Source of the DNA: Silurus meridionalis
Lineage: Eukaryota > Chordata > Actinopteri > Siluriformes > Siluridae
Reading direction: 5' to 3'
Length of the DNA stretch: 64,000 nucleotides
NCBI RefSeq assembly: GCF_014805685.1
Contig: NC_060886.1
Coordinates: 16,583,608 to 16,647,607, forward strand
The notes under the pieces were generated by a model. That model searched no databases. It was not told the DNA's origin and worked only from the letters and a program-made list of their open reading frames with translations. Positions 49,901-61,900 of this stretch are shown here, piece by piece. The position numbers were made by a program, and so were the translations under genes. How positions within the stretch are numbered: the first letter of the stretch is position 1; each line of letters begins with the position of its first letter.

Positions 49901-52900
49901 ATGAGTATATGAGAAAGAAAACAGACTGCAAAAAAATGAAGTTCAACCTTCTCTCTAGCTGCAGTTTGTTTCTCTCTCAGGTACTTCTCTCTACAGCGGT
50001 CACAAACCAGATACCAGGTGCTCCCTCCTATGCCGCCATCTCCACAATTCCCTGCCCATCCCCCACAGAAGTGGCCAATGCTATTATAGCCTTGTCCTCC
50101 AGCATAACGCCCACAGCCTAAAGAAAATAGGACAAAACACTAAATTACATCCCCATTAAATTTTTCTAACAGCTGCGCATTAAACAGAGCCGAGAAAAAA
50201 AATTACAATAAAATATCATCCATGTACCTGGGTGGGCTTGCCTCATGTGGTATGTAACAGGGTAGGGATGAGATTCTCCACATAGTTCACAGATTGTGTC
50301 TTTTTCCGGACCTCCCATGGCCAGCTGTGCCATTTCCCCAAAAAGGTTCCCTCTTGGGCGAACCTCTGCCTTTTCCTTCTTTTTCTTCTCCTTCTTGGCC
50401 TTCTTGCTGTCTTTCTCACTCTCCTTCTTTTTAAGGATAGCACTAGAACCAGGGCTGGGGAAGATCATATTCTGTGTGGCAGCTTTGATAGTTGCCATAG
50501 AGATGTCCTCCCAAAAAGCTACAAGGTGTTGGAGAGTGAGGGGCAGGAGAGATTTTGACCTCAATGTGGAGTGGCTTGTTACTTCAAAAGAGGCCTGCTC
50601 ACCTTTTCCATCTTCACATTTCTCAGGTAAGGGTGGCTCTTTAAGCATGGAGAGAACCTTGTTTTTATTGATGCTGCCCATCTTGGAGATATCAGGGCCA
50701 TGAGGTGAGATGTTAAACATGTTAAGTGCAGAGGAGATCTCAAGTGAATGACGGTTTTTCAGCTTGCTTTCTTTTTCATCAAGGCTCTGCTGGCAGCTGA
50801 GCGAGTTGCGAATGGGAGCATGCTCTTTGGTCAGTTCAGGGTTAAACTTCAGGAAGGAGGAGCAGGCCATAGCATCATGAACAATGCCCTCATGCCACAG
50901 GAAGGCTGCAAAAACAGCACGAGCACATTCAGCCACAGAAGGTGACATGGCCTGCTTGGCAGGCTCAGCTTGGCGGACATTCTCACCCTTAAAGAGAGGC
51001 CCCGACTTGTCCTTTTTGGGCCGCACATGCCTGCTTGAAGTCTTGCGGCTGACTTTCGGTGAGGAGCGGCTTTCCAATTCCTCCTTGACCGGAGCCTTTC
51101 CAATGCTGAAATGTACTTTGGACGAGCCCTCTTCGGCATTAAGCAATTCGGCATTTTCATCATTGGCTTCATCGCTGGACAGCAGGGCACTAGAAGAGCA
51201 TACTTCTAATACTTCACTGTGAAGGTTCTCCTGGACAACATGAGGAGATGGGGAACCGTTTTCAAAATTGTTGCTCCCCACTTTAGCCTCTTTTAGCAGA
51301 TGTTTCTGTTTGGGAGAAGTTGATCTGCCTCTCAGTGGCTCTGTCAGAGGTATTTTTTTCTTTCTCAAGACATCAGGGTCCAGGGTATAGGAGTCAGATT
51401 TGGATCTCTCACGAGGAGGATCTAGATGAGCCTTTGAGGAGGGACAGACTTTTATTGGCAGGTTCTTATCTTGTGGAGAGGAGGAGCGTGGGGAACTGCT
51501 GCTGGAGGGACTTGATCTCCCTGAGATGACGGTCTTTTGTTTGGGTGAGGAAGATCGTGAACCTGTATTTGGAGACTCAGACCGGAGACTCGAGCTTTTC
51601 CCATCAGCTTTTAGGGCCTGTAGGGTGTTGTGGTTTGGTGAATGAGAACGGCTGTGAGAGTCGGAGCGTAATTTGCCTGTGTCTGATTTGAGGATAAGAG
51701 CCTCGCTGGCAGACAGGCTGTCAATGGTCTTGATTTTGCCCTGATCAGGGGTGCGGTTAGAGCGGCTGTCAGCTTTGATTATGCGACCTTCTTGGTGATG
51801 CTTGCTTGCTGGAGACATTGATCGAGCTGTCACGTTTCCTCTCTCACCTAAATGTCATAACAAATTAACAATTAATCAATTCATGAGCCTCTCACAAAGA
51901 GTTCAAGAGTTCTAAAATTAAACTGTATAGAAACAGGAAAAAAACACATTACATACTAATACAATGCCTGAAAATTAAAAGTGATAAAGAAAAGCAGAAA
52001 TGGAGAAGGGTAAATTATACATGTTGTGATGCACAAAAAACATGACAAAGAAACCACTGAAACCGTAGACTTCCAGTTTGCACAGCCAGATTTCATTGTG
52101 CCAAGTTCTGTAGTCAATCTAAAGCAACCTACGCACTACATGTTCCAATCCATACCAACACGGAAACTACATCTAGATCATCAAGCAGTGGATGAGACGA
52201 AGCCCGTCTCAGTGGTAAGTCTCCGGGTGCTCCTAGAAGGAGGCATGCATTACCCACCCTTTTGTCTGAGAGCAAGAGATGAGAGAGCTGTGCCAGGCCC
52301 AGCCACACTGCTTTTGTGCACACGCTCACTTGAAGCAAGGCTGCGTGATGAAGCATCTACAGCGGAAAACAGTTGCAAGGAGAGTAAGCAACAAGATTTG
52401 AACCAAAGAAAACATCAGAGAAGGAAAGATGGATCAGGGGGTGAAATGAGAAAGTGTGTATATGTGTGTGAGAGAGAGAGAGAGAGAGAAAAAGAGAGAG
52501 AGAGGTCAGAAAAAAGCAGGAAAAGAAAAAAGAGGCATGTACTCAGGGAGAGAAAGAATATAGCCACTGGAGAGAAAAAGTAAAAAGCAGCAACTAATGA
52601 AAGGTCTGGAATCTGATCCCTGGACTACACAAACACTAGCTTTGCAAAGAGCTCTGGATGACTGCAAACACACATTCACATGGCAGATAAATAAATAATA
52701 AAATAAATTCACTCTGGCACTCAATAGTGGCATATTTCTTTAAACTAAACTAGAGTATTTTAGTGCAGTTTTGCCCTTTCAAATTTGACTTTAGGATATT
52801 TTGTGAATGAGGAAAATAAAAGATATGAACCAAATAAATAGATAAATAAAATTAAATATTACATATAGATGAGGTGAGAAAGACTGCATATAGGGAGCAA

Positions 52901-55900
52901 AAAAATAGAAGTGTTTGGGCATGAATTGCTAGAGTTAAAATGGCTATTGGACAAGAAGCAAAAAAAAAAAAAAAAAAAAAGATGCTTATTGGAATACACA
53001 GCAAGTGAGTATGATGGAAAAGAAGCAAAGAAGCAAGGAGCCTAAGCTTGAGAGGAACACAGACATTTTAGGAAAAACAGAAATATTTTAATGACAAAAA
53101 ATAAAAAAATAAAGCCCTGTGCATCTGTGCAAGCAAGCACCACCACTGTCAAACAGAGGGCCAGACTTACTTAGAAGCTGTGGTTGTGGCTGAGGCTGCT
53201 GGGAAAGGGACTGTCCAAATACAAAAGGGCTGTGGACAAGGGAAGAGGGAGGTTTGGCGGCTTGCTCAAATATGGAGGGAGCTGGGAGGAAAGGCCCAGA
53301 CTGAATGGAATTCAGTATGGCACTCAGGCGGTCACCTGTAACGTGGAAGACAATGGGAATACTATAGCTTTTTACGACTGGAAGCATAGAAAATGCAAAG
53401 ACCAATGCCCCACAAAGGCACATTTACTGGCAGTACAAAAGGGGTGTCAGTGGATTAGATGAATCACGGGGGGAACAGGTAGAAGCTCTGGGGACAGTAA
53501 GTCGGGAATTTTTTATTTATTTTTTTAAAATGTGCACCTACGTTGGTTAAGGTATTGTGTATTGAGCCATAGGTAAGGTGCTGGCTTTGGCAACATTGCC
53601 TTGGCTGTTCTTTCATCACTCCCAGCTTAAGCACAAACCATTGTTGATTTACACTGGTTGGTTTCATTATGGTTGGAAGATTTTAAGGAGCACTTATAAA
53701 GTGTGTTACCACAGACATTGCCTAGATTATTTTTGGCTGACACAAATCTCTCCATGAAGTGTAACTATGAATGTGCATAAGGTAGTGATGAAGGGTCCAT
53801 AAAACACCATGCCGCTCAGCAAAGGTGTATGGATGTATTACTCAGCAGCAGTGAATGAAGAAAGCACAGCAGGATTCAGGCTTTAACCCAAGTCCTCAAA
53901 AGTGGGACACATTTTGGTGGGTCCAGATGCACTAAGTGTGCAGCACATAGAATCTTTTCCATGCATACAAGAACAACATTTTTTGTTACTGATCTTGGCC
54001 ATGACACACAATAAACATGTAAGCATGCAGAAAGAAAAGATAAGGCAATGAATGTATTAATGAATCTAAACTTCCCCCATAATACAGATGAATGTGGCAC
54101 CACAGTGTGTAAGTGGAGCTATGGTACAAAATACAAAAAATAGTAATATCTAATAGTGAGTAAAACTCAACGGCGGTGTCTAAACAAGGAAGTAAACAAT
54201 AATTTAGGGCCTTGTTTAAAAAAAAGAAAAGAAAAAAGAAAAAGAAAAAAAAATAGAGAAAATATCTTCCCTCTGACACAACATATACAATCACAGTTAC
54301 AAAAAAGTTGGGGCGCTGTGTGACATGCAAATTAAAATACAAATGATTGATTTGGAAATCTCATAAACCCATATTTTATTCACAATCGAACAAAGAAAAC
54401 ATATCAAATGTTTAACCCGAAGAAATGTACCACTTTAAGAAAAGAAATACCGTATTTTTCAGACTATAAGCCGCTACATTTTTCCCACGTTCTGAACCCT
54501 GCGGCTTAAACAACGAAGCGGCAAATTTAGGGATTTCCTGGGTTTTTCCCGGTTTCACAAACTTCAAGCCAAAAAACTGAACCCCATAACATTAGACCAA
54601 TTAAATTTCCGAACGGAAACGAAAAAAAAAAAAACGCACCTCACCTGTGTTCTGAGCTGCACGGCATCGAGAGAAAAACTTCCATCGGGTGATTTTTAAA
54701 CGCACGACGATGCCAAAAGATAAACTCCCGAGAGAAATAGTTGTGAAAGGAAGGAGGAAGACAGTGAACAATGACTTTCTTGGTCGGCTACTGTTTAGAT
54801 ACAAACCGTTGTAACGCGTTCGGTCAGGTTGAAGGGAGAGCTCGCTTCTGGCAGGCTATTCCCAAAATACCGCTATGCTCCTAATGGAAGCGCAACATAT
54901 TTCACCCGTTACACCGTGTGTAACGTGTCTTTCGTTAAAGCCTGTGAAAAAATATATTAGTGTAGACACCTTATAGACAGGTGCGGCTTATTTATTTAAA
55001 AAATAAAAATATTTGTAAAATTCAGTGAGTGCGGCTTATATATGGGTGCGCTTTATAGTCCAGAAATTACGGTATTCATTTCTGAATTCGATGGCACAAC
55101 ACGTCTTAAGTTGGGACGGGGCAACAAAATTCTGAAAAAGTAAGTGTTACTAAAAAGAAACAGCTAGAGCAGGTTTATAAGGAACATTTTGCAACTAATT
55201 AGATTAACTGACAACAGGTCAGTAACATGGTTGGTATCAAAAGAGAGGCAGAGTCTCTCAGAAATAAAGATGGACAGAGGTTCACCAATCTGCGCAAAAA
55301 AACGTATTTACAAATTGTGGGACAACTGCAAAATAATGTTACACAACATTAGTTTGGCTGAATTAAATAAAACAATAAATAAAAACATACATTTTCACAA
55401 AAATAAGATATCTGAAACATTTTCCCCAAAATAACAGGGAATGCCCTGTCGCTGCTCACGCCCATGTAAATTATTTACCTGTTTTTCTGCTGAAGTTTAA
55501 GATACAGTATATGTTTACATACTTGAATTCAAGCAATTGCGCAAAAATTCATATTAAATGTCTTTAAACTGTTTTTTTTTGGAAGATTCAATGTAGACAA
55601 TGTCTTTTTCAAGGTAGGCCATGCATATTTCAGCAGGACAGTGTTAAACTGCATACTGCATTTATTAAAGAAAAATTTCTTCTGAGAAAAAGAGTCTGGT
55701 GCATCATGAAACAAAAAATACGACAAAGAAGACCCAAGTGTGTTGAGCAGCTGGAATCCTATATTAAGACACCACTGGTACAACATTCCTCTCCCAAAAC
55801 AAAAGCAACTGGTCTTCTTAGATCCTAAATGTATATGGGATGTGTTTCAACCATTAAAAAAAAGAAAAAAATTCTTGTTGCACGTTACAATTTTCTGTGT

Positions 55901-58900
55901 TCTGTTGTAAATAGAAAATGGGTTTATGAGATTTGTAAATCAGAGAATTCAATTTTTATTAACATTTTACACAGCATCCCAACTTTTATGGAATTGGGGT
56001 ATTTTTAATCAAAGGCAACAGATTTCTAGTACCATAGCTGATCAAAAATGAAAAAAGTAACCAAAACCATTTATAATGAAATATGTTACTAATTACTAAA
56101 TAGGTACATGCAAGAGAAACACTAAAACATACAATTGCCCATATTACTGATGTGTACAACTTTGATGAAACGTAGTATTGTTCCCAGTGATATGCAATAA
56201 CAGATGGAAAAAAAAGAAGATACAAAAGATGTACAATGTTTAGATAAATATAGATTCATAAAACCTGAAATGGAGTTTTGTTAAATACATTTTTTGGCCT
56301 CACTTATCAGCCTTTTGTGTAAAGTATTGTGCAAATGTTACCATAGTTTAAATCAAAGTCTATTTCAAAGTTACAAAATCTTTAAAATGCTCATTTTCTT
56401 CTGACTTCCCATAAATTGGCAAACACATTCACAACTCAGAAAATGTAAATGTGCTGACAAAACTTCAGACAAGAAAACAAATAAAAACCCGATTACACGT
56501 GTGCACTAAATCTTACATTAATGCAACTGATTTATTGTAGAGCATCATCTTCCACAGGCTTTTCCTTTTATAGAGTGCCATTTAGTTTGTCCTAACTGAA
56601 TTGCTAGTTCTGTAAACATTATTAAATTTGTGAGTAAATTTATAAAATCAGTAAACAAACTGTCGTTAGGTCTTAGATTAAGGAACCTCCGTATATGTAA
56701 ATTCAGAACGATGTATTGGATACTAAAAATTTATTTAACTAAGAATTGATTTTCATAAATGCTACAATTCTTTGTAAAAAGAAATGGTCTACAAATATCA
56801 TTTACAAAGAAGCCAAAATATTTGTATGCAGCTTAATAAATGAGGCCCAATGTGTGATTATAGTGTACGGGATTTAAACTATGTACAAATCCTGCAACGT
56901 AATGTTCTATAAAAAGACAACGATGGCGAATGGTTACAAGTAACACACAGTGGGTTTAAACAATGCTGCTTTGTCTATATCATATGTGACAGTGTGTTCT
57001 CTACTGAACTAGGTTTTTCTTGCATTCAAAGTCATCTATGCTCACCTTTGTTGTTGGAGATGCCATAATCAAAGCCTTGTGCTCCACTGCCCATAGATCT
57101 GCTAAAGGCCTGCACCGAGAAGGGGCTTGGGGGAGGAGTCTGAGCACTATGTTCTAGTACAGCTTGTTCTGTTGGAGGAAATATGAAGTCAGAAATGACA
57201 TACATTTCATCAGCTTGGCAAATGACAAATAGCATTCTTATCAGGATATTACATATTATTAGTATTAGTATGTCTAGTGCCTGTCCAGGTTGACTTGTTC
57301 TGAAAGCTACTACACCATGGACAAAAATACATAGAATCTTATTTGTCAATGATGGTTTTGTGGGTGTGGTTTTACCTTCATCATGGCGCAGATATTGGTT
57401 TCCTCCTCTGTCTCTTGCTAGGGACCAGGCTTCTCCCTCATCGCTCTCGCAGAACTCGACTACACTGTTCTTATCCAGCTGTACCCATGTTCCCTCTGGG
57501 TTAACCACCTGATAAACAAACAACATTATTTATCTCATCACACACAAGGTTAGAGCACTGGCCGTTTCACAAATTGTTGTAGATAGCGGTTTATAATAAA
57601 GTGGGTCATGATTACACTGGCAGTAAATGTTAAAGGAGCTGATGTGCCAATCACTTTATTATATTATTCAACACAGAGCACACTGTCCTGTTCGGCATGT
57701 GACTATGGTAGCGAACGCCGGGGGCAGCAGTGATAAATGCACAGTAGTCACTAAAATATGAAGAGGGGAACTCTAGGACAGCATGACACACCACACTCTT
57801 TAGAAAGACTGAGCCGGAAGAGGCACAATCACCTCGATGGTAAACGATGGAGAACTTTTAAATGAGCTAAGGAAAGGAATACTTCAAGTGGCCAGAGGTC
57901 TTCATTCTAGAAATGACTTTAGCCTTTTGGTTTATTAACTTCACATTGCAATATATATATATTTTTTGCTTAATAGAAGTAATAAGTCCATGTGTTGTTA
58001 CATGTTATTTACTAAGCATTCCAAATGGTTGTGCAGGAATGTAATTGATTCAGAGCAGGAGCAAAAGCTGAAGCCATGCAGGTTTTACTTATAATTTTAT
58101 GTGCTAGAATTTCAACATACAAAGAATGATCACACATCCACACCAGGAGCTAATAATGTATTGTTTTTTGGAAAGGAAATGACACACTGCAATTTTAAAG
58201 GACACGAAGAAGAAAAAGAAACTGCAATTACAGTAACCGCAGCACTGGAAATAAGGCAAGAAATCTGGCAACGTAGTGATTTACTAGCAGCCAAAAGAAC
58301 ACAGGTGGGAGTCCATACCTCGCCTACAGCCTTGACTTTGTTCCCCAGTACTAACATCCCAATGGGGATACCTCTAAGGTTTGGGCAGCTTCTGATGTTG
58401 TGACCCGAGGGTCCCGTCTTCACTACCTTATAAAGACCTGGTCCGCCACCCAGGCCAGCCCTGCCCACACTGCGCATAGGGGCTTCATGGGAGGAGCGGC
58501 CATTGGTCTCCCTTATACACTCATCTGACTGGGGCCTGGCCTCCTGCAAAACCAAAGGTGATAAGTCAATGTCTGAAGCACAAAAGCAACAGGTACATTA
58601 ACATTACTGCACTTAAAATGGAGCTCATTGCAGTGTCAGCATTTAGGCAGGAGCCATATCAGTTACATTTAATGCACTATAACTTGGGTCTACCCATGAC
58701 CATATATGCAACAAAATATAATTTATACGTATTTGTACTAATGTAAAAGTCTGATGTTACAAAAAATGCATTCTTTAAATAAATGAATGACAACAATATG
58801 CACACAAAATGACTTTGGCATACTAGAGAGTGGGAGTGTAGGGTAAGCATGCTGATAAGCTCCTTATCATACGTAAGACCAATTAAACTAAATTAAATCA

Positions 58901-61900
58901 TGCCAATCGCTTGTGAAATATTAAAATAGAATTGAAATGCAAACCAAAATGTGAATTTGTAATGAAACGGTCATGTAAATGCAAAAAACAAACAATAAAA
59001 AAATCAGACATAACATTTATTTAAAATTGCCTGTATTTTACCATGTACATTATGTTGCATCTTCCTAAAACACATAATTCACAATAATAATCATGCATCT
59101 TTGGGATGGCACATTAACTGTAAAAAAAACAAGAGTTTGAGAGGACAAACAAAAGACACACAAAAACTGGTGTGAAGCAAAAAAGCAGCAAAGCCATACA
59201 GATATGTCCCCTTCTTTTAACAACTTACCTGAGGGAAACAAGATAAGGTCGTCCAAGACAAAAAGTCGATATCCCTGACTCCTTGGCTAGCACTAAAGGT
59301 ATTCTAAGCAACAAATTGTGAGAAGATCAAATCATGGTCGGGATATGTTTAAATCAGAAAAGGTGCTGACAGCATGGGTTTACTTTTTAGAAAGAAGCTA
59401 GCGTGTTTCCGACGAAGATTTAATCGATTTGTTTCCCTAATTTCCCTGTATCACACCGTTTAAGCTATAGGTGTTTCATCTGAAACTGAAGCGTCATACA
59501 ATTTCATACAAAGCAATGTTAAGAAGATAAATGTTTTAAAACTTTTTTTTTTTAAATCTTAAAAAAATAAGTGGTGTGTCATGCTGTTTCCAATAAAGTT
59601 CCTCCAATCCATGAGCAAATGTCCTTTAGAATGCCTGCATATTGTCTGGCAAAGCAAGTTTCTGACTGCTGATTTTTTTCATGGCAGAAAGCCAACTTTA
59701 TGATGATACGGGCTTTTTAGCACATCTCAGCAACCAAGCTAGAGTCCTAATTATTAATTTTGTTTTTAAGGTTAACCCAACCAGTATACAGATATGAGCT
59801 AAAAAGCCCATTAATCGATTACATACATCAGAATCGCTATGGTTCCAATTAAACAGTTTGCATCCTTGTTCATCCAAGGACCCTTTTACGTACACAATCA
59901 TGTATAACTTACATGAGAAGCGGCATCAGATATGAGAATCTTACAGATCAATGCTATACACATGTATAGTCCTATAACACAATGTAAGTGTACTCAAACA
60001 CTGCTCACAACCCAAGAATTTAGCTCCCTCTAGTGTCTCATTATTTTTTCACAGTTTTTGCAAAAATAGTGCCTATATAACAATTGAGGAAGATGTAAAT
60101 ATCCTTTTTTTTTGGCTATATCAGTATCATAATTTTGACAGACAAATTTTTCATTAACCAAATTATTGACGTCAATGTTATTTTCATACCTTTTTTTAAT
60201 GGTAATGACTTAAATGGTTTCAAAAGAAAACCAAGAAATATGTTCATCTTAGCAACCAATCATTTCTGTAGTACTATTGTGATTTTCTTTGCATTTAAGA
60301 TGGTTTGGCTCAAATTTGACCCAATTCCAAAGAAGATAAATCATTGCAATGTAGCAAGGATTGTTGCTGCAAGTTAAAAGAAAGTGCAGTATGCTTGTGA
60401 TTACCTCTAAGATTTGCTACCAAATAGACTTTAAAATATCAATGCTTTAGATATGTTGGAATGGTGGGATGTCTACTTCCAACTATCTGAACACATAATA
60501 TCTTAAAATATATTTTAAAAGTACATTTTTGGTATTTTCAGGAGATGACAAAAACCTCTTTTCCCAGAGAATATGGTGAAATATTTACCAGCATTTGTGA
60601 GGAAATTTGGAAGGGATTTTACCTTGGGATATTTACAGTTTCTTTTATAGTAGGCCAAAAACAATTTATCCAGCCATAGGAAACATCATTATTTGCAAAA
60701 GACACAGACAGATTTAAACAGGATCAAAATCCCAGAAATAAACCAACAAGCTTTACATCACCATACACAACTAATGACCTTCGAACAGAGCTTTCAGCTT
60801 CTCTCCCCTTTGACAAAATCCTGACCATTACAGGCCCACAGCAAGGCTTTAATGTTAAACCACTGGAACAAATATGCAATAAATTATTTATCTGGTCTCA
60901 GAGTAATCACCATTCAGTGCTTTTCGGCATTAGGTTACTGGATGCACTTATAGCCGAGACAAATCTCTGAAAACACTGACACAGTGGTCTAACCTTGAAG
61001 GCTATAAAGCATAACTTCCAGTGTCAGTGTCAGATAAATGGCCTGCAGTTCTACAAACCGGAGGCCTATACTTACATCAACAGGGAGCAGGAGATTTCTG
61101 CCCAGATGCTGGTTAAAAGAGAGGCACCAGGCTTCAGTGTACCCATTCATGTTGGGAACATACTTCTTTACAGTCTCATCATTCAGTCTGAGCCACACAC
61201 CATCATCATTGTGGATCTATGGGAAACAAGCAACAGAGCAGAGCCATGCCTTCCTGTAACTGCTAAAAGGTCACTGCATGATCCTCAGAGGCTGCAAAAT
61301 GTGAGCGCTCGATGCGATAGAAAGATTCTGAATTTTCTGTGTGCACACTATTCTTCAAGGGATGTCTACGTAAATTTACTATGAATATGAATTTGGAACA
61401 TTTGCAGCCGTATTGCAAATGCAGTTGTATTCTGTTAAAGTACTGTCTATCAAGGGTGAACCCCCAAATCTAAAGTAAATGTAATAATGGGTAAATCTAC
61501 TGATAAACCTGCAGCCTGAAAGTCTTTTGCATGTATGAAGCAAAGGAAATGCAAAGAAATGTTTTTATCCAAATTAAAATATGTAAGCTTTAAGCTGCAG
61601 CAATGATTTCAATATGCTTAAAACTATGTGATTTAAGATAAAAGGAGCCATAAATGAATTACAGTCACTGTTCACTTTATTAAAAGAATTTCAAGAAGAT
61701 GAAATAAAAATGATAGCACTTGAAAACATTACATATAGATTATGTGTGTCCCTCATCTAAAGTGATTTACCTCGTCAATGAAAGTGATGGTGCCATTGAC
61801 TTGGACTATGCCTATTTGTTCGCTCTGCAGAGAGGGGTGACTACGCACACGCAGCCCTGCGCTGTCCTTGGCGATAAATTTGCGCACCTGAGAGGAGCAG

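Noticed and set aside
50296..51529. Plus-strand frames over the large mycbp2 exon
   Set aside because: They are antisense shadows; the minus-strand frame has conserved splice sites and protein similarity.
51831..51833. Start of the large mycbp2 frame as a gene start
   Set aside because: The codon is GTG inside the exon. The reading frame is open to the acceptor at 51,847 and continues from the upstream exon.
52026..52583. 185-codon plus-strand open frame
   Set aside because: It lies antisense to a mycbp2 intron and the cassette exon, ends in a GA microsatellite and low-complexity Arg/Lys, and resembles no protein.
53986..54342. 118-codon minus-strand frame with poly-Phe
   Set aside because: It is in a mycbp2 intron, arises from an A-rich tract and has no flanking splice logic.
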